DNA of 44,945 nt from Bradyrhizobium hipponense. Its GTDB lineage: Bacteria > Pseudomonadota > Alphaproteobacteria > Rhizobiales > Xanthobacteraceae. The stretch is from the NCBI RefSeq assembly GCF_008123965.1, contig NZ_VSTH01000100.1:1-44945 (forward strand), given 5' to 3'. The translations under genes and the position numbers were made by a program. Under the pieces are notes generated by a model, which did no database searches, was not told where the DNA came from, and worked only from the letters and a program-made list of their open reading frames with translations. Below are positions 33,292 to 41,856 of this stretch, in pieces; positions within the stretch are counted from its first letter, which is position 1; every line of letters starts with the position of its first letter.

Positions 33292-33314
33292 ACCGTGTTT
33301 GCTGAAGCTGCATC

Positions 33315-34232
33315 CTATCCGGCCTTCCGCTTCTCCAATTCCCGTCCCGTCTCCAGCATCAGCCGCCTCAGCCAGGTCGAGCCGGGGTCCATCTGCGCGC
33401 GGGTCGGGTAGAACATGAACTGCTCGTCGATGCCGGGATCGAGCGGCGGCGTCACGACGGCAAGCCCGAGCTGTTTTGCCAGCGCTGCGATCAGCCGGCG
33501 CGGGACGAAGGCGACGAGGTCGGTGCGGGCGGCGACATGCAGCGCTTCGAGATAGCCGGGGACGACGAGAGCAATGTGCCGCTCGATGCCCTTGCTGCGC
33601 AGCCAGGTGTCGATCAGGTCCTCCGGCTGGCCGCGGATGATCACGCCGACATGGCGCGCGGCCAGGAAAGTCTCGCGCCGCTTCAGCTTGGCACCGGCGG
33701 GATGGCCGCGCCGCACCGCCAGCGCGTCGCTGTCGGTGTAGAGCAGCTGGCGGTGAAAGCCCTTGAATGCGTTGCCGATCGAGATGACGAGGTCGATGGT
33801 GCGGGCGAACTCGGCGTGGAAGATCGCCGGTCCCCGCCACGGCACGACGTCGATGCGGACGTTGGGCGCGGCCTGCGTCACCTTCTCCATCAGCGGCGGC
33901 ATCAATAGCTCGACCGCGAGGTCCGGCATCATCAGGCGGAATTGCCGCTCGCTGCGCGCAGCGTCGAATTCATCTGATACGAACAGCCCGCGCACCTGAT
34001 CGAGCGCCTGCGCCAGCGGCGCGCGCAGTGCTAACGCCCGCGGCGTCAGCTCCATCCGCGCGCCGGCGCGCACCAGCAGCGGGTCGCCGAAGATGTCGCG
34101 CAGGCGCTGCAGCGCGTGGCTCGCGGCCGGTTGCGACAGGCCGATCCGCAAGGCGGCGCGGCTGACATTGACCTCGCGCAGTAGCGCGTCGAGCGCGGTC
34201 AGGAGATTGAGGTCGAGCGAATTCAAATTCAT
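33315..34232 (-). CDS. LysR-type transcriptional regulator
   Basis: 305 residues. The N-terminal winged helix-turn-helix is LTALDALLREVNVSRAALRI, then LSQPAASHALQRLRDIFGDP; the co-inducer domain spans ~90-300 (FRLMMPDLAVELLMPPLMEK...). The start is the ATG at 34232 (MNLNSLDLN); an ATG at 34250 six codons up is possible. It is divergent from the NTF2-like gene, with 91 bases between, the usual LysR arrangement for controlling its neighbour. The inducer is unknown. The NodD/SyrM-like opening (NLNSLDLNLL) is shared by several LysR groups and is not enough to call it one. Confidence 0.9.
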   Translation of the reverse strand: MNLNSLDLNLLTALDALLREVNVSRAALRIGLSQPAASHALQRLRDIFGDPLLVRAGARMELTPRALALRAPLAQALDQVRGLFVSDEFDAARSERQFRLMMPDLAVELLMPPLMEKVTQAAPNVRIDVVPWRGPAIFHAEFARTIDLVISIGNAFKGFHRQLLYTDSDALAVRRGHPAGAKLKRRETFLAARHVGVIIRGQPEDLIDTWLRSKGIERHIALVVPGYLEALHVAARTDLVAFVPRRLIAALAKQLGLAVVTPPLDPGIDEQFMFYPTRAQMDPGSTWLRRLMLETGRELEKRKAG

Positions 34233-34242
34233 GGGGTGAATA

Positions 34243-34260
34243 GATAGCATATGACCTATC
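34243..34260. promoter_or_regulatory. Candidate LysR operator between divergent genes
   Basis: GATAG at 34243-34247 and CTATC at 34256-34260 form an interrupted palindrome (8-base spacer) in the 91-base gap between the LysR gene and the NTF2-like gene. LysR sites are interrupted dyads of this size built round T-N11-A. Weak evidence alone; the position is what makes it a candidate. Confidence 0.4.
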
Positions 34261-34323
34261 GATTTGAAGAATTTTGGTTCGGTGGCGATGATCTGCGCGA
34301 TGTCACCACACGGAGATGCCGCC

Positions 34324-34767
34324 ATGAGCGCGAGCGCCAACAAGAAACTGATGCAGGATATTTTCGCCGCCGCCGCCAACCCCGATCCGGCCGCACGCGA
34401 CCGGGGGCTATTCACCACGAGCCTCGCCGATGACGCCAAATGGATCGTGACCGGCCAGTATTCCTGGTCGCGCACATTCTCGGGCAAGGAGTCGATCCTC
34501 AACGACCTGCACGGCTATGTGCGCACGCGGCTTCGCGACCGGACCCGAACGGTCGCGCACCGCTTCATCGCCGACGGCGACATCGTCGTCGTCGAGGCCA
34601 AGGGCGACAACGTCACGCCCGAGGGCGTGCGTTATGACAACGACTACTGCCTCGTGTTCCGCCTGGCGGACGGCAAGATCAAGGAGATCCGGGAGTATTG
34701 CGATTCAGTCCTCACGGAGCGGGCGCTGGGGCCGTTTCCGCAAACGGCCCTTAGCGCCGCGAACTGA
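34324..34767 (+). CDS. NTF2-like (SnoaL/ketosteroid-isomerase-type) protein
   Basis: 147 residues with the NTF2 cone fold pattern: KLMQDIFAAAANPD at the N-terminus, FTTSLADDAKWIVTGQYSWS with a Trp at the pocket rim, VVVEAKGDN and YDNDYCLVFRLADGKIKEIR toward the end. These proteins are isomerases, hydratases or unknown; no catalytic set can be assigned by eye. The start is the ATG at 34324 with GGAG eight bases upstream. Divergent from the LysR regulator, which likely controls it. Confidence 0.8.
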   Translation: MSASANKKLMQDIFAAAANPDPAARDRGLFTTSLADDAKWIVTGQYSWSRTFSGKESILNDLHGYVRTRLRDRTRTVAHRFIADGDIVVVEAKGDNVTPEGVRYDNDYCLVFRLADGKIKEIREYCDSVLTERALGPFPQTALSAAN

Positions 34768-35042
34768 CGCGCTGACGAGCAACGCGGTGGCCGGCACCTG
34801 CGGCCTGCCATCGCGATGACGCGAGATTCCTGCGCATCTGCTTACAAAATCAGCAGATTTCGTCAGCTTTCCAGAAGTTCGTGCGAACAAGAGAAGGATA
34901 CGATTAAGAAGTGTCGACCATTGTGTGCTTCGCAGCATGAGTGATCCCAGGGGCGATCCTGATGACTGCAAGGGTGACCGATGGCGAATACCGGAAGGCA
35001 TTCGGCAGCCCTGATTTTCTTGCTTCTGGGTGGACAGTGGGA

Positions 35043-37052
35043 ATGCCGAACTTTCGTTTGCGGATCAGAGGTCGTCTTTATGCCGGGTTTACGGCTCTCG
35101 TAGCGGTCGGGCTGGCCATGGCCGTGACCGCGGTCTGGAATCTCCGTGCGGTCCAGGATCAGGTCGCAAGACAATCCGCCCTTTCTGACAGTACCGCGCG
35201 GGTCTTGGAGATATCGACCCATCTGCAGGCGATCCAGCGGGCCAATCTGCGATACATTTACGACGGCAGCGAGCCTGCGATGAAGGAGGCTGCCGAACGC
35301 GAGACCGCGGCGACCGAGCTGTTGCAGGTCGGGGCGAAAGGCACGGCTTCCGAGGAGCGGCGGAAGCTCTACGACGGTCTCATCGCCGACATCGCGAAGA
35401 TGCACGCCCTGCGTGACAATTTGGGCGACGCCGTCAATGAGGCGAGAACGGGCAAGGCGACGCTGCTGCCGAGCGGCGACGAATTGACCGTCAAGATGGG
35501 CAAGCTGGTCGATGTAGCGCGCGCAGCCGTCGATGAAGACACCGCGGCCCTCGTCGCGGACCTCGAATCCCGGCTCCTTCTTGTTCAAATCGCGAACTGG
35601 CGTTTCCTGGCCATGCGCGACGTCAAGGGGCCCGCCAACTTCAGAACAAATGTGGACAGGGCATCACAGCGGCTCGCCGCGCTCGAAAAGAGCCCACAGG
35701 CGGCGGAATTGCGAGCCACGCTCGCGCCGGTGAAGACCTCGCTCGGAATCTACAAATCCGCGTTCGAGACGACATCCGCCGCGATGCTTCAGGCCGACGA
35801 GATCTACCACAAGAACCTCGCGCCTCTCATTGTCGACAGCATCGGCAGGCTCAAGGCCGCGGAAACCACCTTGAAGAAGGACTACCGGGATTCGCGTAGC
35901 ACCGCTGAAGCCGCGATCGCAGGCACGACGTCCGTTCAGGAAATCGCCGGCGGCCTCGCCATCCTGTTCGGCAGCATTGTTGCCTTCCTGATCGCCCGCA
36001 GCATCGTCGGGCCGCTCGCCGCGATGACGCGCGCGATGGGGCTGCTTGCCGGCGGCAATCTCGAAGTCGAGATTCCCGGACGCGGCAAGGCCGACGAGAT
36101 CGGCGACATGGCGAAGGCGATCCAGGTGTTCAAGGACAGCATGGTCGAGACCGAGCGTCTGCGCCACGAGCAGATCGAGGTCGAGGCGCGGCAGGCGGAG
36201 AGCCGCAAGGCCGACATGGCCAGGCTCGCCGATCAGTTCGAGCAGGCGGTGGGCGAGATCGTCAACACCGTGTCCTCGGCTTCAGGCGAACTCGAAGCCT
36301 CCGCCGGCACGCTGACCGCGACCGCGGCGCGGGCCCAGGATCTGTCGACGGACGTCGCATTGGCTTCCCAGGAAGCGAGCGCCAACGTCCAGGCGGTGGC
36401 GTCCGCGACCGAAGAGCTCTCCTCCTCGGTCGGCGAGATCGCCCGCCAGGTGCAGGAATCGGCGCGAATCGCCGGCGAGGCTGTCGGCCAGGCGAGCCGG
36501 ACCAACCAGCGGGTCGGCGAGCTCTCCAAGGCGGCCGCGCGGATTGGCGACGTGATCGAGCTGATCAGCACGATCGCCGGCCAGACCAACCTTTTGGCGC
36601 TGAACGCCACCATCGAGGCGGCGCGCGCGGGCGAGGCCGGCCGTGGATTTGCCGTGGTCGCCTCCGAGGTCAAGGCGCTGGCCGAGCAGACCGCAAAAGC
36701 CACGGGCGAAATCGCCCAGCAGGTCTCCGGCATCCAGGCGGCAACGGAGGAGTCGGTCGGCTCGATCCGGGAGATCAGCGGCACCATCGAGCGTCTCTCG
36801 GAAATCGCCTCGACCGTTGCGGCCGCCGTGGAACAGCAGGGCGCCGCCACGCAGGAGATCTCCCGCAACGTCCAGCAGGCCGCCCACGGCACCCAGCGGG
36901 TCTCGACCAATATCGGCGACGTGCAGCGCGGCGCATCCGAAACCGGCTCGGCTTCCTCACAGGTGCTGTCGGCGGCGCGCTCGCTGTCGGCCGACAGCAA
37001 CCGGCTAAAGCAAGAGGTCGGCAAGTTCCTGAGCTCAATCCACGCCGCCTGA
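35043..37052 (+). CDS. Methyl-accepting chemotaxis receptor
   Basis: 669 residues. One membrane helix near residues 12-32, a periplasmic ligand-binding domain of about 265 mostly helical residues (HBM/4-helix-like), a second helix near 300-322, a HAMP segment (~322-375; GPLAAMTRAMGLLAGGNLEV) and a cytoplasmic signalling coil with the conserved tip AGQTNLLALNATIEAARAGE. No C-terminal CheR-binding pentapeptide is seen. The frame is open upstream to 34941; the start at 35043 puts the membrane helix at the N-terminus, and an ATG at 34962 with AGGGG upstream is an alternative. A strong palindrome follows the stop. Confidence 0.9.
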   Translation: MPNFRLRIRGRLYAGFTALVAVGLAMAVTAVWNLRAVQDQVARQSALSDSTARVLEISTHLQAIQRANLRYIYDGSEPAMKEAAERETAATELLQVGAKGTASEERRKLYDGLIADIAKMHALRDNLGDAVNEARTGKATLLPSGDELTVKMGKLVDVARAAVDEDTAALVADLESRLLLVQIANWRFLAMRDVKGPANFRTNVDRASQRLAALEKSPQAAELRATLAPVKTSLGIYKSAFETTSAAMLQADEIYHKNLAPLIVDSIGRLKAAETTLKKDYRDSRSTAEAAIAGTTSVQEIAGGLAILFGSIVAFLIARSIVGPLAAMTRAMGLLAGGNLEVEIPGRGKADEIGDMAKAIQVFKDSMVETERLRHEQIEVEARQAESRKADMARLADQFEQAVGEIVNTVSSASGELEASAGTLTATAARAQDLSTDVALASQEASANVQAVASATEELSSSVGEIARQVQESARIAGEAVGQASRTNQRVGELSKAAARIGDVIELISTIAGQTNLLALNATIEAARAGEAGRGFAVVASEVKALAEQTAKATGEIAQQVSGIQAATEESVGSIREISGTIERLSEIASTVAAAVEQQGAATQEISRNVQQAAHGTQRVSTNIGDVQRGASETGSASSQVLSAARSLSADSNRLKQEVGKFLSSIHAA

Positions 37053-37076
37053 CCGGCGCAGACGTCTCAAAAGCAA

Positions 37077-37102
37077 AAGTCCACGCGCATGCGCGTGGAC
37101 TT
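37077..37102. terminator. Bidirectional terminator-like palindrome between convergent genes
   Basis: AAGTCCACGCGCA and TGCGCGTGGACTT form a perfect 26-base palindrome, flanked by A-rich and T-containing sequence, in the 70-base gap between the chemoreceptor and the convergent GST gene. It can serve both. Confidence 0.8.
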
Positions 37103-37122
37103 GAAATCGTGCCGTCGCGGGA

Positions 37123-37803
37123 TCAGGCCACTTTGGTCGTCATGTGCTTGAACATGTTGCCGCGGGCCTCGTCGTCCATCTCGGCCTTGAAGGTGAACTT
37201 GTCCTTCAAGGCGATCGCGCGTGCCGCCGCAGGCCGTGCCGAGATCTCGTCGACCAGGCGCTTCACGTTCGGATATCGCGCGAAGGCATCGTCGCCGAGC
37301 TTGAACGGCACCATCCGCGCCCAACCCCACAGCGCCATGTCGACGATCGAATAATCATCGCCGACCATATAGCGGCGGCCTTTGAGGTGACCGTCGAGAA
37401 TCTTGTAGTGGCGATCGGTCTCGTATTGGTAGCGGTTATGGGCGTAGTCGTGGTTCTGGTCCTTGGGCGCGAAATGCTTGAAGTGCACGGCCTGACCCGA
37501 ATACGGCCCGACGCCGGTCGCCACGAACATCAGCCAGGACAGTAATTCCGCGCGGTTTGAGGGCAGGAATTTGCCGGTCTTCTCGGCGAGATAGAGCAGG
37601 ATGGCGTTCGAGTCGAAAACGATGGTGCCGTTGTCGTCGATCGCCGGCACCTTGCCGTTCGGATTGATCTTGAGGAATTCCGGCGCGAACTGCTCGCCCG
37701 TGCGGGTGTCGATCTTCACCGGCTCGAACGGCAGGCCGGTCTCTTCGAGATAAAGCGCGACCTTGGTCGGGTTCGGCGATCCGTTGAAGTAGAATTTGAG
37801 CAT
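37123..37803 (-). CDS. Glutathione S-transferase, nu/Ure2p-like
   Basis: 226 residues. N-terminal thioredoxin domain with S9-P10-N11 in FNGSPNPTKVALYLEE, the position of the Thr/Asn pair in E. coli YfcG, then NPNGKVPAIDDNG and FDSNAILLYLAEKTG. The C-terminal part (HFKHFAPKDQNHDYAHNRYQ, MVGDDYSIVDMALWGW) is typical of the nu-class, which often has disulfide-bond reductase activity. ATG at 37803 with AGGAGA seven to eight bases upstream. No functional neighbours. Confidence 0.87.
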   Translation of the reverse strand: MLKFYFNGSPNPTKVALYLEETGLPFEPVKIDTRTGEQFAPEFLKINPNGKVPAIDDNGTIVFDSNAILLYLAEKTGKFLPSNRAELLSWLMFVATGVGPYSGQAVHFKHFAPKDQNHDYAHNRYQYETDRHYKILDGHLKGRRYMVGDDYSIVDMALWGWARMVPFKLGDDAFARYPNVKRLVDEISARPAAARAIALKDKFTFKAEMDDEARGNMFKHMTTKVA

Positions 37804-37927
37804 CGTTTGTCTCCTGTTGCCGGGCGCGAACGCAGCATCATCGCCGCGCAGGCGGCCCCTCTTGCCAAAAGCTTGTCCGGGAGCGCAACCGACGAGTTTG
37901 CCGGGTGGCATCTGCGCGCCGCGCAGA

Positions 37928-38254
37928 TCAGCCGGGATAGACGAGGCCGATTGCCGCCGCGATGACCATGGCAGCGCCGACGGCCTCGAGCCGCAAGGCC
38001 AGCCGCGTCGCCGTGTGCATATTGGACGCTTGCGTTGCTCGTTCCGATCCCCGCGCATAGCCGTGAACGATGACGTCGTGATTGAAATTGTCGTGGGCTT
38101 CGTTGCTGCTGGCCAGTCCAACGCAGATTACGAGCACGCCGAAGAGGGCGAGGCCGAAAAAACCGAGCAGGCCGATCAGGAACATCGGAAACATGCCGAT
38201 CAGGAAGATCGGCAGCAGCGGCACCAGCAGCAATGTCTCGGACTGTCGTCGCAT
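37928..38254 (-). CDS. Small membrane protein of unknown function
   Basis: 108 residues. The first half is one or two long hydrophobic helices (LLLVPLLPIFLIGMFPMFLI, LGFFGLALFGVLVICVGLA), then a polar loop (SSNEAHDNFNHDVIVHGYAR) and a C-terminal helix (VGAAMVIAAAIGLVYPG). No family recognised. The coding case rests on the hydrophobic pattern and ordinary composition; no clear ribosome site is seen before the ATG at 38254. Confidence 0.55.
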   Translation of the reverse strand: MRRQSETLLLVPLLPIFLIGMFPMFLIGLLGFFGLALFGVLVICVGLASSNEAHDNFNHDVIVHGYARGSERATQASNMHTATRLALRLEAVGAAMVIAAAIGLVYPG

Positions 38255-38324
38255 GGGAGCCGGCCGGTCGGGGCGGAAGCAATGATTCTATCGCAGTTCC
38301 AGCGGCGGCGGTGTTCAACAAGTC

Positions 38325-38449
38325 GTCATTCCCTGGCGCGAGCAAAGCGAGCGAGCCCGGAATCCATCGAACGTCTGAACATGCGGTCCAATGGATTCTC
38401 AAATGCGCAATTGCGCATCGTAGTTCTCGCTTGGCGAGCCCCGGAATGA
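38325..38449. repeat. Palindromic intergenic repeat (GTCATTCCGGGG family), copy 2
   Basis: Starts GTCATTCC, ends GCCCCGGAATGAC, with cccggaatccat, TGCGCAATTGCGCA and ctcgc.tggcgagcc in between. It matches copy 1 (12314-12462) in ends and centre. Located in the gap between the small membrane protein and ccrM. Confidence 0.85.
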
Positions 38450-38464
38450 CGGGAGATAGAGACG

Positions 38465-39595
38465 CTACTCCGCCGCCATGCCGGCGCGGATCTCGGCGCG
38501 CAGCTCGTCGATCAGCTTGAGGCCCTTCTTGGTCTCGACGTGCCAGAAGGTCCAGCCGTTGCAGGCGGCCGAACCCTGCGCCACTGCACCCATGCGGTGG
38601 ATCGAGCCCACCTTGTCCCCGAGCATGATGGCGCCGTCGGCGCGGACCAACGCCCCTAACTTCTTCTTGGCGTCGAACAGTTTCGTGCCGGGCATGATCA
38701 TGCCGCGCTCGATCAATTCGGAGAACGCGACCCGCGGCGCTTCGCGCGCGGTCATGAACGGGGCGAGGCTGTCCTCCGGCAGCGGCTCGACCGCGGCGAT
38801 GCGCATCTCGGCCGCCTTGCCGTAGGCCTTGTCGCGCTCGAAGCCGATATAGGAGCGGCCGAGACGCTTGGCGACCGCGCCGGTGGTGCCGGTGCCGTTG
38901 AAGGGATCGATCACGAGATCGCCGGGTCTTGACGACGACAGCAGCACGCGCGCGAGCAGGCCTTCCGGCTTCTGCGTCGGATGAACTTTCTTGCCGTCGG
39001 CACCCTTGAGGCGCTCCTCGCCGGTGCAGAGCGGAATCAGCCAGTCCGAGCGCGCCTGCACGTCCTCGTTGGCCGCCTTCAGCGCTTCGTAGTTGAACGT
39101 GTAGCCCTTGGCCTTCTCGTCGCGCGCGGCCCAGATCATGGTCTCGTGCGCGTTGGTGAAGCGGCGGCCGCGGAAATTCGGCATCGGGTTGGTCTTGCGC
39201 CAGACGATGTCGTTCAGGAGCCAGAAGCCGAGATCCTGCATGATCGCGCCGACGCGGAAGATGTTGTGATAGGAACCGATCACCCAGATCGTCGCCGACG
39301 GCTTCATCGCGCGGCGGGCGGCGAGCAGCCAGGCGCGGGTGAAATCGTCATAAGCCGAAAACGAATCGAATTTGTCCCAGTCGTCATTGACGGCATCGAC
39401 GTGGGATTCGTCGGGACGCTTGAGATCGCCCTTGAGCTGGAGGTTGTAGGGCGGATCGGCGAACACGAGGTCGACCGAACCGGCCTGAAGCTTCGACATC
39501 TCGGCGACGCAATCGCCGAGGACGATGCGATGCGATGCGGATTCAAAATTTGTGCGGGGCGCCCTTGCAGACGCCCCGCGACGCGACTCTACCAT
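38465..39595 (-). CDS. ccrM: Cell-cycle DNA adenine-N6 methyltransferase, GANTC-specific
   Basis: 376 residues. Beta-class methyltransferase: catalytic motif D47-P-P-Y-N51 comes before the SAM motif F232-N-G-T-G-T-T-G. The N-terminal HRIVLGDCVAEMSKLQAGSV and the C-terminal extension (residues ~280-376, RVAFSELIERGMIMPGTKLF and CNGWTFWHVE), a RAMA-like domain involved in DNA recognition, are characteristic of CcrM. It methylates GANTC after replication, and in Alphaproteobacteria is made late in the cell cycle. The ATG at 39595 lies among three GANTC sites. A CtrA-like box lies ~95 bases upstream. Confidence 0.95.
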   Translation of the reverse strand: MVESRRGASARAPRTNFESASHRIVLGDCVAEMSKLQAGSVDLVFADPPYNLQLKGDLKRPDESHVDAVNDDWDKFDSFSAYDDFTRAWLLAARRAMKPSATIWVIGSYHNIFRVGAIMQDLGFWLLNDIVWRKTNPMPNFRGRRFTNAHETMIWAARDEKAKGYTFNYEALKAANEDVQARSDWLIPLCTGEERLKGADGKKVHPTQKPEGLLARVLLSSSRPGDLVIDPFNGTGTTGAVAKRLGRSYIGFERDKAYGKAAEMRIAAVEPLPEDSLAPFMTAREAPRVAFSELIERGMIMPGTKLFDAKKKLGALVRADGAIMLGDKVGSIHRMGAVAQGSAACNGWTFWHVETKKGLKLIDELRAEIRAGMAAE

Positions 39596-39692
39596 GACTC
39601 AAGAACTCTGACTCAGGCGACGCTGTCGGCGACGCGGGACCAAACAACCGACTGACCGTTACATTGAAGCGGCAAAGTAAAAATCGACTTAA
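39585..39692 (-). promoter_or_regulatory. ccrM upstream region with GANTC cluster and CtrA-like site
   Basis: Three GACTC (GANTC) sites fall within 30 bases around the ccrM start: 39585-39589, 39596-39600 and 39610-39614. Reading toward ccrM, TTAA-GTCGATT-TTTA (39692-39678) differs by one base from the CtrA consensus TTAA-N7-TTAA. In Caulobacter ccrM is activated by CtrA and its promoter contains GANTC sites whose methylation shuts it off. Confidence 0.55.
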
Positions 39693-40004
39693 CCCGCTGC
39701 TTTTGTGAGCAGGCACCGCATCGCGCGTTGCGCCCGGTTTGTTGCGCGCATTCTCCGTGTTTTACAGTGTATTTCGCACTTCTTCGCGTTGCGGGAGCAG
39801 CTCAACCCCTAGAAAGACTGCAATTTCTCTCGGAAAAAATTGCACGACCCTCGGAAAATATTGCTGGCATCGGCGCGCTGTCGCACTAGGCAATTTTTGC
39901 CGAGCACGATATTGATCAATGCAACGGAAATTTTACATGTGTGGCCGTTGGGCTTTCGCGCTTGTGCGCCCAGATGATGCCGGCAAGGACTGAGGGAAAC
40001 CGCC
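39693..40004. other. AT-richer intergenic stretch upstream of the YpfJ-type gene
   Basis: No gene. It is clearly richer in A and T than the surroundings (aaaaaattgcac, ggaaaatattgctgg, ggaaattttacatg), and presumably contains the promoters of both divergent genes. I could not assign them. Two similar tracts (ctcggaaaaaattgc and ctcggaaaatattgc) start at about 39829 and 39852. Confidence 0.4.
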
Positions 40005-40937
40005 ATGCGCTACGATGATTTCCGCCGCAGCGACGACATCGAGGATCGTCGCGACGATGGCGGCGGCGGTGGTGGAGGAGGCGGGTTCGGCCTGCCCATG
40101 GGCGGCGGCGGGCTCGGCATCGGCACTGTCATCGTGCTCGGCCTGATCGGCTACGCCTTCGGCATCGATCCGCGCATCCTGATCGGCGGTGCCGAGATCC
40201 TCACCGGCGGCGGCCAGGCGCCGACCTACCAGACCGATCGGCAGGCGTCCTCGGGCAAGCGCGGCGCGCCGACCGACGAGATGGGCAGCATGATCTCCGG
40301 CGTGTTGGGCGAGATCGACGATCGCTGGAGCGAGATCTTCCAGGCCAGCGGCCAGAACTACACCGGGCCAAAGATCGTGCTGTTCCGCAACGCCACCAAT
40401 GGCGGCCGCTGCGGCATGGCGCAGTCGGCGATGGGCCCGTTCTATTGTCCGCCGGACCGCACCATCTTTCTCGACACAGGCTTCTTCCGCGAGGTCGAGA
40501 CGCGCTTCCGCGGCTGCTCCGGCAATGCCTGCAAGTTCACCGCCGCTTACATCATCGCACATGAGGCCGGCCATCACATCCAGAACCTGCTCGGCATCAT
40601 TCCGCGGGTGACGCGGCTGCAACAGCAGGCCGGCAGCAAGGCCGAGGCCAATGCGCTGCAGGTCAAGGTGGAGCTCCAGGCCGACTGCCTGTCGGGCGTC
40701 TGGGTCAACCGCGAGGAGAAGAAGCGTCCGGGCTTCCTCGAGGCTGGCGACATCGATGCAGCGCTGACTACGGCGACCGCGATCGGCGACGACACGCTGC
40801 AGCGCCAGGCCACCGGCAGGGTGGTGCCTGACTCCTTCACCCACGGCTCGGCCGCGCAACGCAAGCAATGGTTCATGACCGGCTATAAACAGGGCACGGT
40901 GCAGGGCTGCAACACGTTCGGCGCCGGGGCGTTGTAG
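40005..40937 (+). CDS. ypfJ: YpfJ-type neutral zinc metallopeptidase
   Basis: 310 residues. A Gly-rich N-terminus (residues ~18-36) precedes one membrane helix (IGTVIVLGLIGYAFGI), then the zinc site H186-E-A-G-H-H191 in YIIAHEAGHHIQNLLGI, a downstream E in VKVELQADCLSG, and several Cys (RGCSGNACKF, GGRCGMAQ) likely disulfide-bonded. Family PF04228; substrate unknown. A ribosome site GAGGG lies eight bases before the ATG. No operon partner; moaB follows after a palindromic repeat. Confidence 0.92.
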   Translation: MRYDDFRRSDDIEDRRDDGGGGGGGGGFGLPMGGGGLGIGTVIVLGLIGYAFGIDPRILIGGAEILTGGGQAPTYQTDRQASSGKRGAPTDEMGSMISGVLGEIDDRWSEIFQASGQNYTGPKIVLFRNATNGGRCGMAQSAMGPFYCPPDRTIFLDTGFFREVETRFRGCSGNACKFTAAYIIAHEAGHHIQNLLGIIPRVTRLQQQAGSKAEANALQVKVELQADCLSGVWVNREEKKRPGFLEAGDIDAALTTATAIGDDTLQRQATGRVVPDSFTHGSAAQRKQWFMTGYKQGTVQGCNTFGAGAL

Positions 40938-40947
40938 ACTGGCCGTA

Positions 40948-41010
40948 CGTCATCCCCGGACCCTCCGGCCCATCCTTCGAGGCGCGCAAGGGCGCGCACC
41001 TCAGGATGAC
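40948..41010. repeat. Short palindromic intergenic repeat (CGTCATCC...GGATGAC family)
   Basis: Begins near CGTCATCCCCGG and ends CCTCAGGATGACG, with CCTTCGAGGCGCGCAAGGGCGCGC in the middle. Its layout is like the other repeats in this window but its core sequence is different. Boundaries are approximate. Confidence 0.55.
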
Positions 41011-41040
41011 GCCGGTGGATGGGCAAGGAGGTATCAAGCG

Positions 41041-41604
41041 ATGGCATCGATCGACGAGTCAAAACAGTTCGTCCCCCTCAACATCGCGGTGCTCACAGTC
41101 TCCGACACGCGCGCACTCGCTGACGACAAGTCGGGCCAGACGCTCGTTGACCGCCTCACGGGCGCGGGCCATCTCCTCGCCGCGCGCGCGATCGTTACCG
41201 ACGACATCGAGGCGATCCGCGCCGTCATCCGCCGCTGGATCGCCGACGCCGGTGTCGATGTCGTCATCACCACCGGCGGCACCGGTTTTACCGGGCGCGA
41301 CGTTACGCCCGAGGCGATCGAGCCGTTATTCGAGAAGCGCATGGACGGCTTCTCGATCGCGTTCCACATGTTGAGCCACGCCAAGATCGGGACCTCGACG
41401 ATCCAGAGCCGCGCCACCGCGGGCGTCGCGGGCGCGACCTACATCTTCTGTCTCCCCGGTTCTCCGGGCGCCTGCCGCGACGGCTGGGACGGCATCCTCG
41501 CCGCCCAACTCGACTACCGCACGCGCCCCTGCAACTTCGTCGAGATCATGCCGCGGCTGGATGAGCATCTGCGAAGGGCGAAGGCAAAAGGCGCGACGGT
41601 GTAG
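41041..41604 (+). CDS. moaB: Molybdenum cofactor biosynthesis protein MoaB
   Basis: 187 residues, MogA/MoaB fold. The molybdopterin-binding motif TTGGTGFTGRDVTPEAI (~residues 78-94) is intact, as is LPGSPGACRDGWDGILA toward the C-terminus and the LTVSDTRALADDKSGQTLVD start. In organisms with MogA, MoaB may adenylylate molybdopterin or be dispensable. Strong ribosome site AAGGAGG about nine bases before the ATG. No other mo- genes in the window. Confidence 0.93.
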   Translation: MASIDESKQFVPLNIAVLTVSDTRALADDKSGQTLVDRLTGAGHLLAARAIVTDDIEAIRAVIRRWIADAGVDVVITTGGTGFTGRDVTPEAIEPLFEKRMDGFSIAFHMLSHAKIGTSTIQSRATAGVAGATYIFCLPGSPGACRDGWDGILAAQLDYRTRPCNFVEIMPRLDEHLRRAKAKGATV

Positions 41605-41620
41605 TTGCGGGCGCTATTTC

Positions 41621-41825
41621 TTCCCTTCTCCCCTTGTGGGAGAAGGTGGCATAGGCGGCCTTCGGCCGCCGTTCTTAAGAACGCCGAAGCCAAGCTTCGG
41701 CTACGGCGCCGGATGAGGGGTCTCTCTTCGCAAGTGCAAGATTGAGTTCGCGGAGATAGACCCCTCACCCGAGTGAGTTCGCGTCTCGCTGCGGAGCTGC
41801 CCTCTCCCACAAGGGGCGAGGGCAC
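41621..41825. repeat. Palindromic intergenic repeat (CTCCCCTTGTGGGAGAAGG family), copy 3
   Basis: Same ends and centre as copy 1: TTCCCTTCTCCCCTTGTGGG, CGGCCTTCGGCCG, TTCTTAAGAA, GATGAGGGGTCTCT, GACCCCTCACCCGAG, and CCCACAAGGGGCGAGGGCAC. The sequence between the arms differs from copy 1 by scattered substitutions. It separates moaB from the MarR-GNAT gene. Confidence 0.9.
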
Positions 41826-41856
41826 AATAATGCGCATCTCACCCGTTGCGGAATCA

